Translations under genes and position numbers: made by a program
Shown here: positions 25,501-37,262 of the stretch, one piece after another
Layout: each line of letters starts with the position of its first letter
Numbering within the stretch: the stretch's first letter is position 1
The notes under the pieces: generated by a model
The model's input: the letters and a program-made list of their open reading frames with translations, nothing else
Told to the model about the DNA's origin: nothing
Database searches by the model: none
Source of the DNA: Diplosphaera chodatii
Lineage: Eukaryota > Chlorophyta > Trebouxiophyceae > Prasiolales > Stichococcaceae
Length of the DNA stretch: 64,000 nt
Direction: 5' to 3'
NCBI GenBank assembly: GCA_032358165.1
Contig: JAALGY010000008.1
Span: 2,232,001 to 2,296,000, forward strand

Positions 25501-28500
25501 TGGTGGCGGTGAAGGCGGAGGCGAAGGAGGTGGGCTGGGTGGGGGTGATGGTGGGGGAGAAGGCGGCGGCGACGGAGGTGGTGAAGGCGGCGGGCTGGGT
25601 GGTGGGGATGGCGGCGGGCTTGGCGGAGGAGAAGGAGGCGGGCTGGGTGGTGGGGATGGCGGCGGGCTCGGCGGTGGTGAGGGTGGAGGGCTTGGTGGAG
25701 GAGATGGAGGGGGTGAAGGGGGTGGGCTTGGCGGAGGTGAAGGCGGAGGCGAAGGAGGCGGGCTCGGCGGCGGTGAAGGAGGCGGACTGGGCGGGGGGGA
25801 AGGGGGCGGTGAAGGAGGCGGGCTTGGCGGCGGTGAGGGAGGAGGTGAAGGCGGTGGGCTTGGCGGTGGCCGGGGCGGAGGGGATGGAGGTGGTGAAGGT
25901 GGGGGGCTGGGTGGTGGCGATGGCGGGGGCGATGGTGGTGGTGATGGCGGCGGTGAAGGCGGTGGACTTGGCGGTGGGCTTGGCGGTGGTGATGGCGGAG
26001 GGCTCGGCGGTGGCGAAGGCGGAGGCGAAGGGGGCGGGTTTGGCGGTGGGCTCGGTGGCGGAGACGGTGGTGGGCTTGGCGGGGGTGAAGGAGGAGGTGA
26101 AGGAGGCGGGCTCGGCGGGGGCGAGGGAGGCGGGCTTGGCGGTGGCGATGGCGGTGGGCTGGGTGGCGGAGAAGGAGGCGGGCTCGGCGGTGGTGAGGGT
26201 GGCGGACGCGGCGGCGGACTTGGTGGCGGGCTTGGCGGGGGCGACGGCGGTGGCGATGGTGGGGGAGAAGGGGGAGGTGATGGCGGTGGGCTCGGTGGGG
26301 GTGAAGGAGGCGGACTTGGTGGCGGTGAGGGAGGCGGGGAAGGGGGCGGGCGTGGTGGTGGTGAAGGTGGTGGGCTCGGCGGGGGTGACGGCGGTGGCGA
26401 TGGAGGCGGGCTTGGCGGGGGCGATGGCGGTGGCGATGGAGGCGGGCTGGGTGGTGGAGATGGTGGTGGGCTTGGCGGTGGCGATGGAGGTGGGCTCGGT
26501 GGGGGTGAAGGAGGCGGACTCGGCGGTGGTGAGGGGGGCGGTGAGGGGGGCGGTGAGGGAGGCGGACTTGGCGGCGGACTCGGTGGCGGGCTTGGCGGCG
26601 GACTCGGCGGTGGGCTTGGTGGGGGCGACGGCGGCGGACTTGGCGGGGGCGATGGAGGAGGTGAAGGCGGCGGTGAAGGGGGTGGGCTCGGCGGTGGTGA
26701 CGGCGGTGGCGATGGAGGCGGGCTTGGCGGGGGCGATGGCGGTGGCGATGGAGGCGGGCTGGGTGGTGGAGATGGTGGTGGGCTTGGCGGTGGCGATGGA
26801 GGTGGGCTCGGTGGGGGTGAAGGAGGCGGACTCGGCGGTGGTGAGGGGGGCGGTGAGGGAGGCGGACTTGGCGGCGGACTCGGCGGTGGGCTTGGTGGGG
26901 GCGACGGCGGCGGACTTGGCGGGGGCGATGGAGGAGGTGAAGGCGGCGGTGAAGGGGGTGGGCTCGGCGGTGGTGATGGTGGAGGTGAAGGCGGCGGTGA
27001 AGGGGGTGGGCTCGGCGGTGGTGATGGTGGAGGTGACGGCGGCGGACGTGGTGGTGGTGATGGAGGAGGTGAAGGGGGCGGGCTTGGCGGTGGCGACGGT
27101 GGGGGGCTCGGCGGTGGTGACGGAGGAGGTGAAGGGGGTGGGCGTGGTGGTGGTGACGGCGGAGGTGAAGGGGGCGGACTTGGCGGGGGAGAAGGAGGTG
27201 GTGCTGGCGGCGGAGAAGGGGGCGGACTTGGCGGGGGTGATGGTGGTGGCGAAGGCGGAGGCGAAGGCGGAGGCGAGGGCGGAGGCGAGGGCGGCGGCGA
27301 GGGCGGCGGACCTGGTGGTGGGCTTGGCGGTGGCGATGGTGGAGGTGAGGGCGGCGGGAATGGTGGTGGGCTGGGTGGCGGCTGTGGCGGCGGGGAGGGG
27401 GGAGGTGATGGAGGTGGCGATGGAGGAGGCTGTGGCGGAGGGCTGGGTGGCGGCTGTGGCGGCGGACTGGGTGGAGGCTGCGGCGGTGGGCTGGGTGGAG
27501 GTGACTCCGGAGGTGGCGACATAATTCGCAATGCTGGTGGCTTGGGCGGCGGCCGCGCGTTGGTCGTTGGTGCCGCCCCGCATTGGAACACTGGCGCCGG
27601 TGACGAGGTGGAGTCCAGCACTGCCGAGGACAGCGAGGCCCCCGAATCGTAGTTGGTTGCAAAGTCGACCTCGACCAGGTACCTGCCCTCAGGGAGCGTC
27701 ACCGCCGTTGTGCTGGATTTGCTCCCCGTAAGAGCCAGCTGGGACGTGCCATTCACCAGAAGTTGCGCCGCCGCATTGGTGCTGTTCGCGACCTCCAGTG
27801 CGACTGTGTACACCGTCTCCGCTGGCACCTCGATGAAGTACAAGTACGCCAGCGCATAGCTGGGGCTGCCGCAGCCCGACAGATCCGACAGCTGTGCCGC
27901 GCTGCCGCCAGCAGTGCTGGTCGAGCCAGCATCCGATGGCAGTTGCGTCTGGCCGTTGTACAAGCCGGCGGACGGCAGGTCGTCCGAGAAGTCGCAGTAG
28001 CTGTAGAAGTTGGCCAGGCCATCGCGGCGGTTGAGGCATGCCGGAGGCGGAGGTGGCGCTGGCGGGGGCGAGGGTGGCGGGCTGGGTGGAGGCGCAGGGG
28101 GCGGGCTCGGTGGAGGTGAGGGAGGGGGTGACGGCGGGGGGCTTGGTGGTGGTGATGGCGGCGGGCTCGGCGGGGGCGAGGGAGGGGGACTTGGTGGAGG
28201 CGATGGCGGCGGGCTTGGCGGTGGCGAAGGCGGCGGGCTTGGCGGGGGCGAGGGAGGCGGGCTTGGCGGGGGCGATGGCGGCGGGCTTGGTGGTGGCGAA
28301 GGCGGTGGGCTGGGTGGTGGGGAGGGAGGCGGACTCGGTGGTGGCGACGGTGGCGGGCTTGGCGGTGGTGACGGCGGGGGTGAGGGTGGCGGGCTCGGCG
28401 GTGGCGATGGTGGTGGCGAGGGAGGCGGGCTCGGCGGTGGTGAGGGAGGTGGCCTTGGTGGCGGACTCGGCGGAGGAGAAGGGGGAGGGCTTGGTGGGGG

Positions 28501-31500
28501 TGACGGAGGTGGACTTGGCGGTGGTGACGGCGGTGGTGACGGCGGCGGGCTTGGCGGTGGTGATGGTGGCGGTGATGGTGGGGGAGAAGGCGGCGGCGAC
28601 GGAGGTGGTGAAGGAGGTGGGCTCGGCGGTGGTGATGGTGGCGGGCTTGGCGGGGGTGATGGCGGTGGGCTTGGCGGTGGGGATGGAGGAGGGCTTGGCG
28701 GGGGTGAAGGCGGAGGGCTGGGTGGAGGTGATGGCGGGGGTGATGGCGGAGGGCTGGGTGGTGGAGACGGTGGTGGCGAGGGAGGCGGGCTTGGTGGCGG
28801 ACTCGGCGGAGGAGAAGGTGGAGGACTTGGTGGGGGAGAAGGGGGAGGGCTGGGTGGTGGCGAGGGCGGTGGTCTTGGTGGTGGGCTTGGTGGGGGCGAG
28901 GGTGGCGGGCTGGGCGGGGGGCTTGGTGGCGGTGAAGGCGGAGGCGAAGGAGGTGGGCTGGGTGGGGGTGATGGTGGGGGAGAAGGCGGCGGCGACGGAG
29001 GTGGTGAAGGCGGCGGGCTGGGTGGTGGGGATGGCGGCGGGCTTGGCGGAGGAGAAGGAGGCGGGCTGGGTGGTGGGGATGGCGGCGGGCTCGGCGGTGG
29101 TGAGGGTGGAGGGCTTGGTGGAGGAGATGGAGGGGGTGAAGGGGGTGGGCTTGGCGGAGGTGAAGGCGGAGGCGAAGGAGGCGGGCTCGGCGGCGGTGAA
29201 GGAGGCGGACTGGGCGGGGGGGAAGGGGGCGGTGAAGGAGGCGGGCTTGGCGGCGGTGAGGGAGGAGGTGAAGGCGGTGGGCTTGGCGGTGGCCGGGGCG
29301 GAGGGGATGGAGGTGGTGAAGGTGGAGGGCTGGGTGGTGGCGATGGCGGGGGCGATGGTGGTGGTGATGGCGGCGGTGAAGGCGGTGGACTTGGCGGTGG
29401 GCTTGGCGGTGGTGATGGCGGAGGGCTCGGCGGTGGCGAAGGCGGAGGCGAAGGGGGCGGGTTTGGCGGTGGGCTCGGTGGCGGAGACGGTGGTGGTGAA
29501 GGCGGTGGTGAAGGGGGTGGCTGCGGTGGCGGGCTGGGTGGCGGTTGGGGTGGTGGTGAAGGCGGTGGCTGCGGCGGGGGGCTGGGCGGAGGCTGCGGCG
29601 GTGGTGAAGGCAGTGGCTGCGGCGGTGGTGAAGGCGGTGGCTGGGGCGGGGTGCTGGGAGGAGGCTGGGGCGGTGGTGAAGGCGGTGGTTGCGGTGGCGG
29701 GCTGGGGGGAGGCTGGGGCGGTGGTGAAGGTGGTGGCTGGGGCGGGGGGCTGGGCGGAGGCTGTGGCGGTGGTGAAGGCGGTGGTTGCGGTGGCGGGCTG
29801 GGAGGAGGCTGGGGCGGTGGTGAAGGCGGTGGCTGCGGTGGCGGGCTGGGGGGAGGCTGGGGTGGTGGGCTGGGTGGAGGCTGCGGTGGCGGGCTGGGTG
29901 GAGGCTGCGGCGGCGGGCTGGGTGGGGGCGCAGGAGGTGGGCTCGGCGGGGGTGAAGGGGGTGGGCTGGGTGGAGGCTGCGGCGGGGGGCTGGGCGGAGG
30001 CTGCGGCGGTGGTGAAGGCGGTGGTTGCGGTGGCGGGCTGGGAGGAGGCTGGGGCGGTGGTGAAGGCGGTGGCTGCGGTGGCGGGCTGGGGGGAGGCTGG
30101 GGTGGTGGGCTGGGTGGAGGCTGCGGTGGCGGGCTGGGTGGAGGCTGCGGCGGCGGGCTGGGTGGGGGCGCAGGAGGTGGGCTCGGCGGGGGTGAAGGGG
30201 GTGGGCTGGGTGGAGGCTGCGGCGGCGGGCTAGGTGGCGGTTGGGGCGGTGGTGAAGGTGGTGGCTGGGGCGGTGGTGAAGGCGGTGGCTGGGGCGGCGG
30301 GCTGGGGGGAGGCTGTGCCGGTGGTGAAGGCGGTGGCTGGGGGGGCGGACTGGGTGGCGGTTGGGGCGGTGGGCTGGGCGGAGGCTGGGGTGGCGGGCTG
30401 GGTGGCGGTTCTGGCGGTGGGCTGGGCGGTGGTGACTCCGGAGGTGGCGATGTGAGCCGCAACGCCGGGGGATCGGAAGGGGGCCGCCCATTGATTGTTG
30501 GTGCTGGCCCGCATTGGAAGAATGGGAACGGTGTTGACGAAGCGCTCAGCATCACTGCCGAGGACAGCGATGCTGCAGTGTCAAAGTTAGTTGCAAAGTC
30601 GACCTCAATCAGGTACCTGCCTGCGGGGAACGTTACCATTGTAGCGTCGGCATTGTTGCCCGTGAGGGTCAGCTTGCGCGTGCCGTCCACAAGAAGCTGC
30701 GCCGTTGCAGGCGGCGCAGCGGTGCCATTTGCGACCTCCAGTGCGACTGTGTACACCGCCTCTGCCGGCACCTCGATGAAGTACAGGTATGCCAGCGCAT
30801 AGCTGGGGCTGCCACAGCCCGCCAGAACCGACAGCTCTGCCGCGCTGCCGCCAACAGTGCTGGTTGCGCCAGCATCCGATGGCGGTTGCGTCTGGCCATT
30901 GTACAAGCCCCCAGGGGGCAGGTCGTCTGAGAAGTCGCAGTAGCTGTAGAAGTTGGCCAGGCCGCCGCGGCGGTTGAGGCAATCTGGCGGCGGGGAGGAT
31001 GGTGGGGACCCCATAATCACACTCTGCTCAGGCGGTGGGTCGCCTGACACATCGCGCCCGTCAGCTGGTGGTGGCTCCGTGATGCCGGTTGGCGGCATAT
31101 CCAGGCTTGCCGCTGGCTCTGACGGCGGACGTGGAGGCTCAGCCGCATCAAGCTGTGGCGGCGCGTGCTCAGCCGTGGGTGGCGGCATCCCTGTGTCTGC
31201 TGCATCTCCTGGCGACGGAGGTGCGCCAGTCACAACCTCCACTGCGCTTGGCGGAGGGCTGCCTTGCTGCTCCAGCTCATCGGGGGCTGGTGGCTGCAGT
31301 GTTGGGCTGGTGGGGACCCCAGCCGCGCCCTCTGGGCAGTCCACGCCCGGCGGCACCCTGCAGCAAATGTCATCAAACACTAAGTGACGCGTGCGCATCC
31401 TGGCAAGATCGCTAGTCGTGTCTGGTGGTGCACACAGGTTGTTGTCTCAGCAAGCTGACGCGAGGCATGCATGTCTGGGCCCCATGACAGCTCAATACAT

Positions 31501-34500
31501 GTCACACCGCGATTGTGGCAGTGTCGGGTCCCAAGGGGTTGCACTCACCAGCTAGCTAGGCTGTCGATGTTGGTGGCCAGCTGTAGTTGCGAGGCGCTGT
31601 CCTGGGCACGGTTGGCGGTGAAGACCGCGAGGTCAGCGTCGGCACCGCGGGCCAAGCCAAACTGCTCGGCTGCCGCTGCGTCGAGGAGCACGCGCCCCTG
31701 CTTGAAGCCAGTGCCGCCCAGGTCCAGGGCCAGGCGGCCGTTGACGAAGACCCACAGGTCGTCGGCGCCGGCGGCGACAAAGTACTGGCCGGGCCCATCG
31801 TATCTGAACCTCAGCTGTGTGACGGTGGTGAAGTACCGGACGTGCCCATCAGCACTGGCTTTGGCACCTGTCGAACCAAAGAAACCCCATGCACTTAGGC
31901 CTTGAGGTGACCAGGGCGCTAAATGCTTTGTACAGCAGCAATTTCTCATACATATCATGTCATGCCAGACAAGTCACATACCCAATGTCATGACAGACGC
32001 TGTCTGGTCTCAGGCTTCTGGTAGCTCACCTGTGGCATACTGACCAGCGCGGCCGTCCAGCGGCCAGAAGCCGCCCTCAGGTGCCGATGAGAACGCATAC
32101 TCAGCAGCGTCCGAGTCCCACTGCAGCTTGGCGCCGGTGTACACTGCCTGCCGCGCACTGTCGTTCAGGTGGTACCATGCCTCGAAATCCGCAGCGCCTG
32201 CACCAGATGATGCAGTTTCAGCAAGTCGTGCAGGAGCTGGATACTTGATTGCCAGTGCCAAGTGCACCCCATCTGCTGACACATGCAGGTGTCTCAGGCG
32301 TTTCACGACCCAGCTTCAGCTGTGTTATGCATATTGCATGCAAACCTGTGGTCGTAGGTGTCTTCCCGCTGCTGGGTCTATAGCTCGGGTTGTGCGACGC
32401 GTCCAGGGCGTCAGCAGCAATGCCCCGATCTGGCAGTGCCCCAGGAATGCTGTCTGACCCGAAGTCGGGATTGTACTCCGGCCGGAAGTCGTTCACCATC
32501 ATGAACAGCCGCACGGTGTTGCTGCCAGCCGCAGGGTTGCAGGCCACCATCCCTGCAGGGTCGCATGTCAGCAACCTAGGTGCGAGCAGGATGGCAGCAG
32601 GGTTGTCATGCAGGCCAGTTCAAACCCCACACTTCAGGGCACTTGTTGCAATGGCTGACAACCCTCGCCAGTGCAGGTGCTGCACAGTACAGCAGGCCAG
32701 TGTCGTGCTTGCAGCAACTGCAGCGGCTGTCAGGCATGCACGAAAAGGTGACATGCTCACCTGGGAGAGGTTCACCCGGCTCTGGCTGGGTCATGGGCGG
32801 TGGCGGCCCGCGCGAAGACGCCGTGTCAGGCACCATCGGCGGCTGGTTCGCCGCAGCAGGCGGCACTGTCTGTGCCCCATCTTGCTGAGGCGGCTGCTGT
32901 GCTGCAGCCCCCGGGGGCTGCGCCCCTGCCTGGGGCGGAGGCTGCTGCTGGTCTGCTGCAGAGTGGGCCGGCGGCTGCGCCACTTGCTGTGGTGGATGCT
33001 GCGGAGGCCCAGGCGTGAGCGCCATGGGAGGCGACGCCGGCCCCCGCAGCGGAGGCTGCTGGCCTGCCGCAGGATCAGCATCCCTTGCCGGCGGCTGCAT
33101 TGGCGGTGCCGACTGCTGTTGCTGTGCGGGCGGTGGGTCTGCTGCTGGTGTGTGCGGCTGGACTGGCGGGGGCAAGGCTGTCAGCTTGCCGGGTGGCGGT
33201 TGTGGCGCTGCAGCGGGTGGCACGTGACCAGTCTGCGTTGGCGGTGGCGGCCCAGGCATGCCAGCTGGCGTGACCCCTTGCGGCGGGGGCACGGTTGTGC
33301 TGGCAGTCGCTGGCGGCGTTGCACCCTGCTGCAGGGTCTCGGCATCAGGTGGCGGATGGAGTGCAGCGGCGGATGGGGGTGGCGGACTGTGCCCCCCGCC
33401 GGAGGCAGGTGGCCCGGCTGGCGGCGGCTGGACGGCAGGAACGCTTGCGGGTGGTGCTGTGCTGCTGGTGCCAGAGGGAGGCGCCACAGCTGGAGGTGGC
33501 TTGAGCGCTGCTTCAGGCGGGGGCAGCTGCGGCGGCGGCGGAGAAGGGGCCGACTGCTTTGGCGGCGGCCGTGAAGAAGGGGGCGGCTGCATCGGTGGCG
33601 GCGGTGAAGAAAGCGGTGATGGAGGTGGGCTGGGTGGTGGTGATGGCGGTGGTGACGGCGGCGGGGTGGGCGGAGGTGGAGGAGGGGGTGAAGGAGGAGG
33701 TGACGGCGGCGGGGTGGGCGGGGGTGACAGTGGGGGCGAAGGCGGAGGGCTTGGCGGTGGAGGCGGCGGGGTGGCAGGCGGCGGCTGTGTCGGTGGCGGC
33801 GGTCTGGGCGGTGGCAGGGAAGGCGGGGGGTCTGCCACAGGCGCGCCCGGGGGCGGCTGCAGTGGGTAACCCCATCCCGGGGGCTGCATCGGAGCGGCGG
33901 TGCCATTGGTCCGACCCTCGCCCTGGGAACCACCTGACGGCGGCGGCTTCTTGATGGCTGGGGGCGGCGGCTTGGCCCCGGCCCCTGGCAGCGGAGTCAT
34001 GCTGCCGGCGGGCTTGGGAGTTGGGGCCGTGGGCTTGGGGACCGGAACTGTTGGCTTGGGCACCGGAGCCGTGGGTTTGGGCACTGGAGCGGTGGGCTTC
34101 GGCTTGGGCACTGCTGTAGTAGGCTTTGGCTTGGGCGCTGGCGTGACCGGCTGCAACACCGGTGCCATGCCCGTGCATGCCATATCCGCCCTGCAGGCAG
34201 AGTGGAATCCTGTTCAAGCTGCAGCTGTACATGGCCGACATCGTGCAGACAGCAAGGACAGTGTTCGTGCAGGCCCCAGCCCTAGACACTTCTGGGCATT
34301 ACATGGGCGGCAGTGCATCTGCACCAGCCCAGCAAGGTCACAGAAAACGGCACATGCAACACTGCCTCCCACTGACCGTCGGTTGGGAGGATGTGAAAAT
34401 GTTCGACATTCGTAAGTGCACCAGGTGCGGTGCGGCTGATGCCGCAGCACACGTCTAGTCAGCATGGCTCACCACAGGGTGGAGTCCTTGCACTTGTCGT

Positions 34501-37262
34501 CCACGTGCACCAGCATGATCCGGTTGACGCCAGGGGCCAGGTACTTGGCGATGTTTGCGGAGCCGCTCTTGCGCGGCAGCATGCGGTACACCATGGAGTT
34601 GGGCACCACGCCGTTGAAGTTGGCGTTGGTGATGACCACGCGCACAGCATCGTCCACCTGCAAGACAGGTTGGATCAATGGCATGGTCGCTTAGACACTG
34701 GTAGGCTACCGAGAGAGATGACGTGGTATTGCTGGCACCGCAGCAACGCATCGCATTCCAAAGCTTTGGCTGATGCTTGTGCTAGTGCTAAGTCCGACAG
34801 CGTGCGGCTGCGGCCGCACAGCAGGCGTAGACTGGTGACACAGCAGCGTTATCGAGGCAGATGCAGGGCAAGATGGCTTGAGCCAGATGGTTTGAGCATG
34901 TGGACGCACATTGGGGAAGTTGATGACGCAGCTTGTGGGCTGCATCGCCACCTTCATACTGCAGCACAGACAAACAGCAGTCAGGAGAACAGCTGTCAAA
35001 AGCTGAGCAAGCTCGCACATATGCCTGCACGCCTCATATCCAAGCATATGAGAACGTCTCTGTCAGATATGGCACAAACGTGGGAAGCGAAACAGCATAA
35101 CGGTAGCATCAAGGCTGCGGCGGCGCAAGACTGCACATTACCTGGTCTGGAAGAAGGTGAAGTCGCCGGCGCGCCATGTGCAGTCGACGCCCCGCCGGCA
35201 GCACACCCGGCCCGCCTGCCCCGCCATCGTGGACACCACGCCCTCCCTCGCAGCATTGCCCTTGCAGCCCATCAGGCTGCGCACTGGCCCATACCGAATC
35301 TGCCGCGGGTTCTTGACCTGTGCAACCACCAATTCGCCTCAACCTTCAATCATATTCTACATGAATGCACACTTCGTGATATTTTAACTTCAAACATTGT
35401 TGGGGGCTGCAGTCATAAGCCACCGTATAGCACTTGTCAACATACCAGCTTCCAGCTGCGGTCGCTGGCTGCTGGAATGGCAACGCCATTGAAGTACTTG
35501 CCAGCAGCACGCACCAGCTGCGCGCCGTAGCACCTGCACAGGCAAGTCTTTGTTCACCCACCATTTCACAGGCCTGACATGGCTCATGTAGTACAGGGGC
35601 GTACACCAGTGCACGGTTGCTGGCTGTGGTCACTGCTCGTTGCCATGCCAGCGCGGCTGGTGCATGCCACGCTCACTTGATGTTGCCCTTGGCGGGGTTG
35701 GGCCGCCACATCGACCAGCTGGGCACATAGGAGACCTTCACCAGCCGCGGCGCAGCGGCCTTGGGGGCCGGCCGCTTGGGTGGCGGCGGCGGCTTCCATT
35801 TCGATTTGGGCGGCGGCGGTGGGGGCTTCTTAACAGCTGCCCCCTGCGCTGCCACCCGGGCATTGCTGCCGCCGCCTGCGGTCCCCGTGTCGCTGGCTGT
35901 GCCTGTGAACGGCGGCGGCTTGGGTGCTGCCGCCAGGGGCGGCCTGAATGCCGCGGCTGCCGGGGGTGCGGCAGCCGCAGCCCTCGTCATTGGCGGCGGC
36001 ACTGCATGCACCCTGGGCGGTGCAAAGGCGGCCTGCGCTGGGGGCTGCTGGGATCCGGTTGTTGCTGCTTCCAGCGCTGCCGCTTTGCCGGTCGGTGGCG
36101 CATCTCCTGCGGGCTGCCCAGGTGCGCGACTGCCAGAAGCTGGCGGCGTCATCAGCAGAGACGCAGGGCTGCGGTCCGCCGCCTGACCGCCGGGCGGCGG
36201 CACCCGCTGTCGCGCCTTCACCGGCGGCGGGCTGCTGTCAGGTGCGCCCGCATTTGACTGCCGCTGCTGGGGGTCCTCAGCGGCTGCCTGCGGCGGCGGA
36301 GGGTGTGACGAGTTTTCCCTCTCATTGCGATCCTGCTGCTCAGGTGCACGGGTCGGCTGCTGCTCCGCCTGCAGTGGCGGCTGGCTGTGCTCGGCCTGGA
36401 GCTGCGAAGCTGCAGGGGGCGGAGGGGACAGCGTGTCCAGTGGCGGCGGTGAGGCAACCTCTTTGGGCGGAGGCGGCTGCAGTTTTGGCGGCTGGGGTGG
36501 TGGCGGTGACTCCTCCTTTGGCGGGGGAGGCTGCGCCTTTGGCGGTGGCGGCAGCGGCCGCGGCGGCGGTGATTGCTTTGGCGGGGGCGGCTGCGCTCTC
36601 GGCGGCGGCGGCAGCGGCGGCGGCGGCGACTCCTTGGGCGGGGGAGGCTGGGCCCGGGGCGGCGGGGGCGAGCGCGGCGGCGAGGACGGGGGCGGCATCG
36701 GCGGCGGAGCCATGTGCGGCAGCAGCGGCGGGTCCAGGCCCACCTGCGGAGGCTTAGGCACCCTCGTTGTCAGGTGATCACGGGGTACAGCGTGCCGTGC
36801 GCACTATAGCGATGCGCGACAACATGTACTGACGACGCTAGGGTACATTGCTTGGCTACAGCATAGCAGGTGCTGTCAGCCTGCCTGTGCTACTGTCGGG
36901 CCCACGAGCAACAGCGTGTGCGCCGCCCCCTTCTCAAAGGCTGCGCTGAACAGCGAAGGGGGCGGCGGCGCGCTGCCCACGGCAGAGGCTGCGGTGTGCG
37001 CCTGAGCTGGCCCTGCGGTGGAATTGCTGCCGCGGCTGGGGGCGCCGCCGGCCGGAGAACGGGTTGAGGCGCCGTTGCTGCTGCCGCCGGTGCCGGAAGG
37101 CGCGCCAGTCGGGCCGCCTGCTGTCCCCGCTGCAGGTGCCGCTGGCGCCTCCTTCTCGCCGCTCGCTGCCGCCGGTGCGGGCCCGGCTGCCGCCGTCAGC
37201 ACCAGCATGACCGCCAGAACGCATGTGGACAGGGTCCCGGGGAAGCGGCGCCCGGCGGCCAT
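22507..37262 (-). CDS. Giant modular hydroxyproline-rich cell-wall glycoprotein
   Basis: I model 21 exons and 3,806 aa: 37262-36894, 36803-35677, 35533-35446, 35317-35142, 34958-34910, 34657-34473, 34190-32761, 32552-32346, 32197-32030, 31867-31549, 31399-25031, 24747-24706, 24586-24536, 24411-24361, 24236-24186, 24079-24029, 23889-23845, 23709-23558, 23382-23222, 23060-22846 and 22621-22507. All 20 junctions are in phase. Domains in order: signal peptide (CVLAVMLVLTAAAG); Pro-rich arm; Cys-rich domain (residues about 499-665) of unknown family; Lys-Pro and Pro-rich arm; fibro-slime domain (about 1142-1385; MMVNDFRPEYNPDF, DDLWVFVNGRLALDLGG); globular domain copy 1; Ser-Pro3 rod 1; domain copy 2; rod 2; Ser-Pro4 mini-exons; and a C-terminal PA14-like beta-sandwich (GMYSFGVAADDAALVYVDG, then ALTLYWN). 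Ser-Pro rods in algal wall proteins are hydroxylated and arabinosylated. A secreted structural role in the wall or matrix is therefore likely. It could still be two or three genes if some junctions are wrong. Confidence 0.8.
23845..24747 (-). repeat. Six Ser-Pro4 mini-exons in a row
   Basis: Exons of 42, 51, 51, 51, 51 and 45 nt each encode two or three Ser-Pro4-like blocks. Each starts and ends in phase 2, and each ends in CCAAG or CCGAG before GTGAG or GTGCG. Because all are symmetrical, any one can be skipped or duplicated without breaking the frame. Introns between them are about 115-150 nt. Confidence 0.85.
25031..27515 (-). repeat. Ser-Pro3 rod 2
   Basis: About 2.5 kb of 12-nt units, almost all Ser-Pro-Pro-Pro with occasional Arg, Asn, Gln, Ala, Gly, Phe or Leu in the variable position. 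It forms the 3' part of the 6.4-kb exon and encodes about 830 residues. The 12-nt period leaves several other frames on both strands free of stops. Confidence 0.95.
25383..26073. repeat. 690-bp duplicated segment, copy in rod 2
   Basis: This stretch matches 28805-29495 at a constant offset of 3,422 bases with almost no differences; one is near 25892 against 29314. Synonymous bases agree, so this is recent duplication or conversion, not shared repeat chemistry. Confidence 0.85.
27600..28035 (-). other. Globular domain copy 2 of the glycoprotein
   Basis: This non-repetitive stretch between rods 1 and 2 encodes about 145 residues (CLNRRDGLANFYSYCDFSDD at its N-terminal end, ALAYLYFIEVPAE in the middle, ending near SPAPVFQCG). 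It is clearly paralogous to the stretch at 30530-30985. The strand-rich pattern suggests a PA14-like sandwich, but I am not sure of the family. Confidence 0.75.
28805..29495. repeat. 690-bp duplicated segment, copy in rod 1
   Basis: This is the partner of 25383-26073. The match stops abruptly at both ends, where the surrounding repeat units differ. Confidence 0.85.
29741..30220. repeat. Tandem 240-bp duplication in rod 1
   Basis: 29741-29980 and 29981-30220 match at an offset of exactly 240 bases, a multiple of the 12-nt unit, with only a few differences. The unit encodes alternating Gln-Pro3 and Ser-Pro3 blocks. Confidence 0.85.
30530..30985 (-). other. Globular domain copy 1 of the glycoprotein
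   Basis: About 150 residues directly after the Pro-rich linker that follows the fibro-slime domain (CLNRRGGLANFYSYCDFSDD; ALAYLYFIEVPAE; ends near FPFFQCG). It is paralogous to copy 2 at 27600-28035. Each copy is followed by a rod, so domain plus rod looks like the duplicated module. Confidence 0.75.

Larger units (their letters stand above)
28050..30440 (-). repeat. Ser-Pro3 rod 1 with Gln-Pro3 section
   Basis: About 2.4 kb of 12-nt units. The N-terminal part (29,510-30,440) alternates Gln-Pro3 and Ser-Pro3; the rest is Ser-Pro3 like rod 2. It encodes about 790 residues and contains both the 240-bp tandem repeat and one copy of the 690-bp segment. Confidence 0.95.

Noticed and set aside
25031..30440. 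CRISPR-like array appearance
   Set aside because: The short repeats have no unique spacers and keep a 12-nt coding period in a eukaryotic gene.
24983..30802. Very long Gly-rich open frames on the plus strand and His/Arg- or Ala/Thr-rich frames on the minus strand
   Set aside because: They are shadows of the 12-nt Ser-Pro3 units, whose codons contain no stops in several frames. Only the Ser-Pro3 frame continues into folded domains and in-phase splice sites.
33258..33869. Plus-strand Gly-rich open frame
   Set aside because: It is antisense to the Pro-rich arm in exon 7 of the giant glycoprotein.
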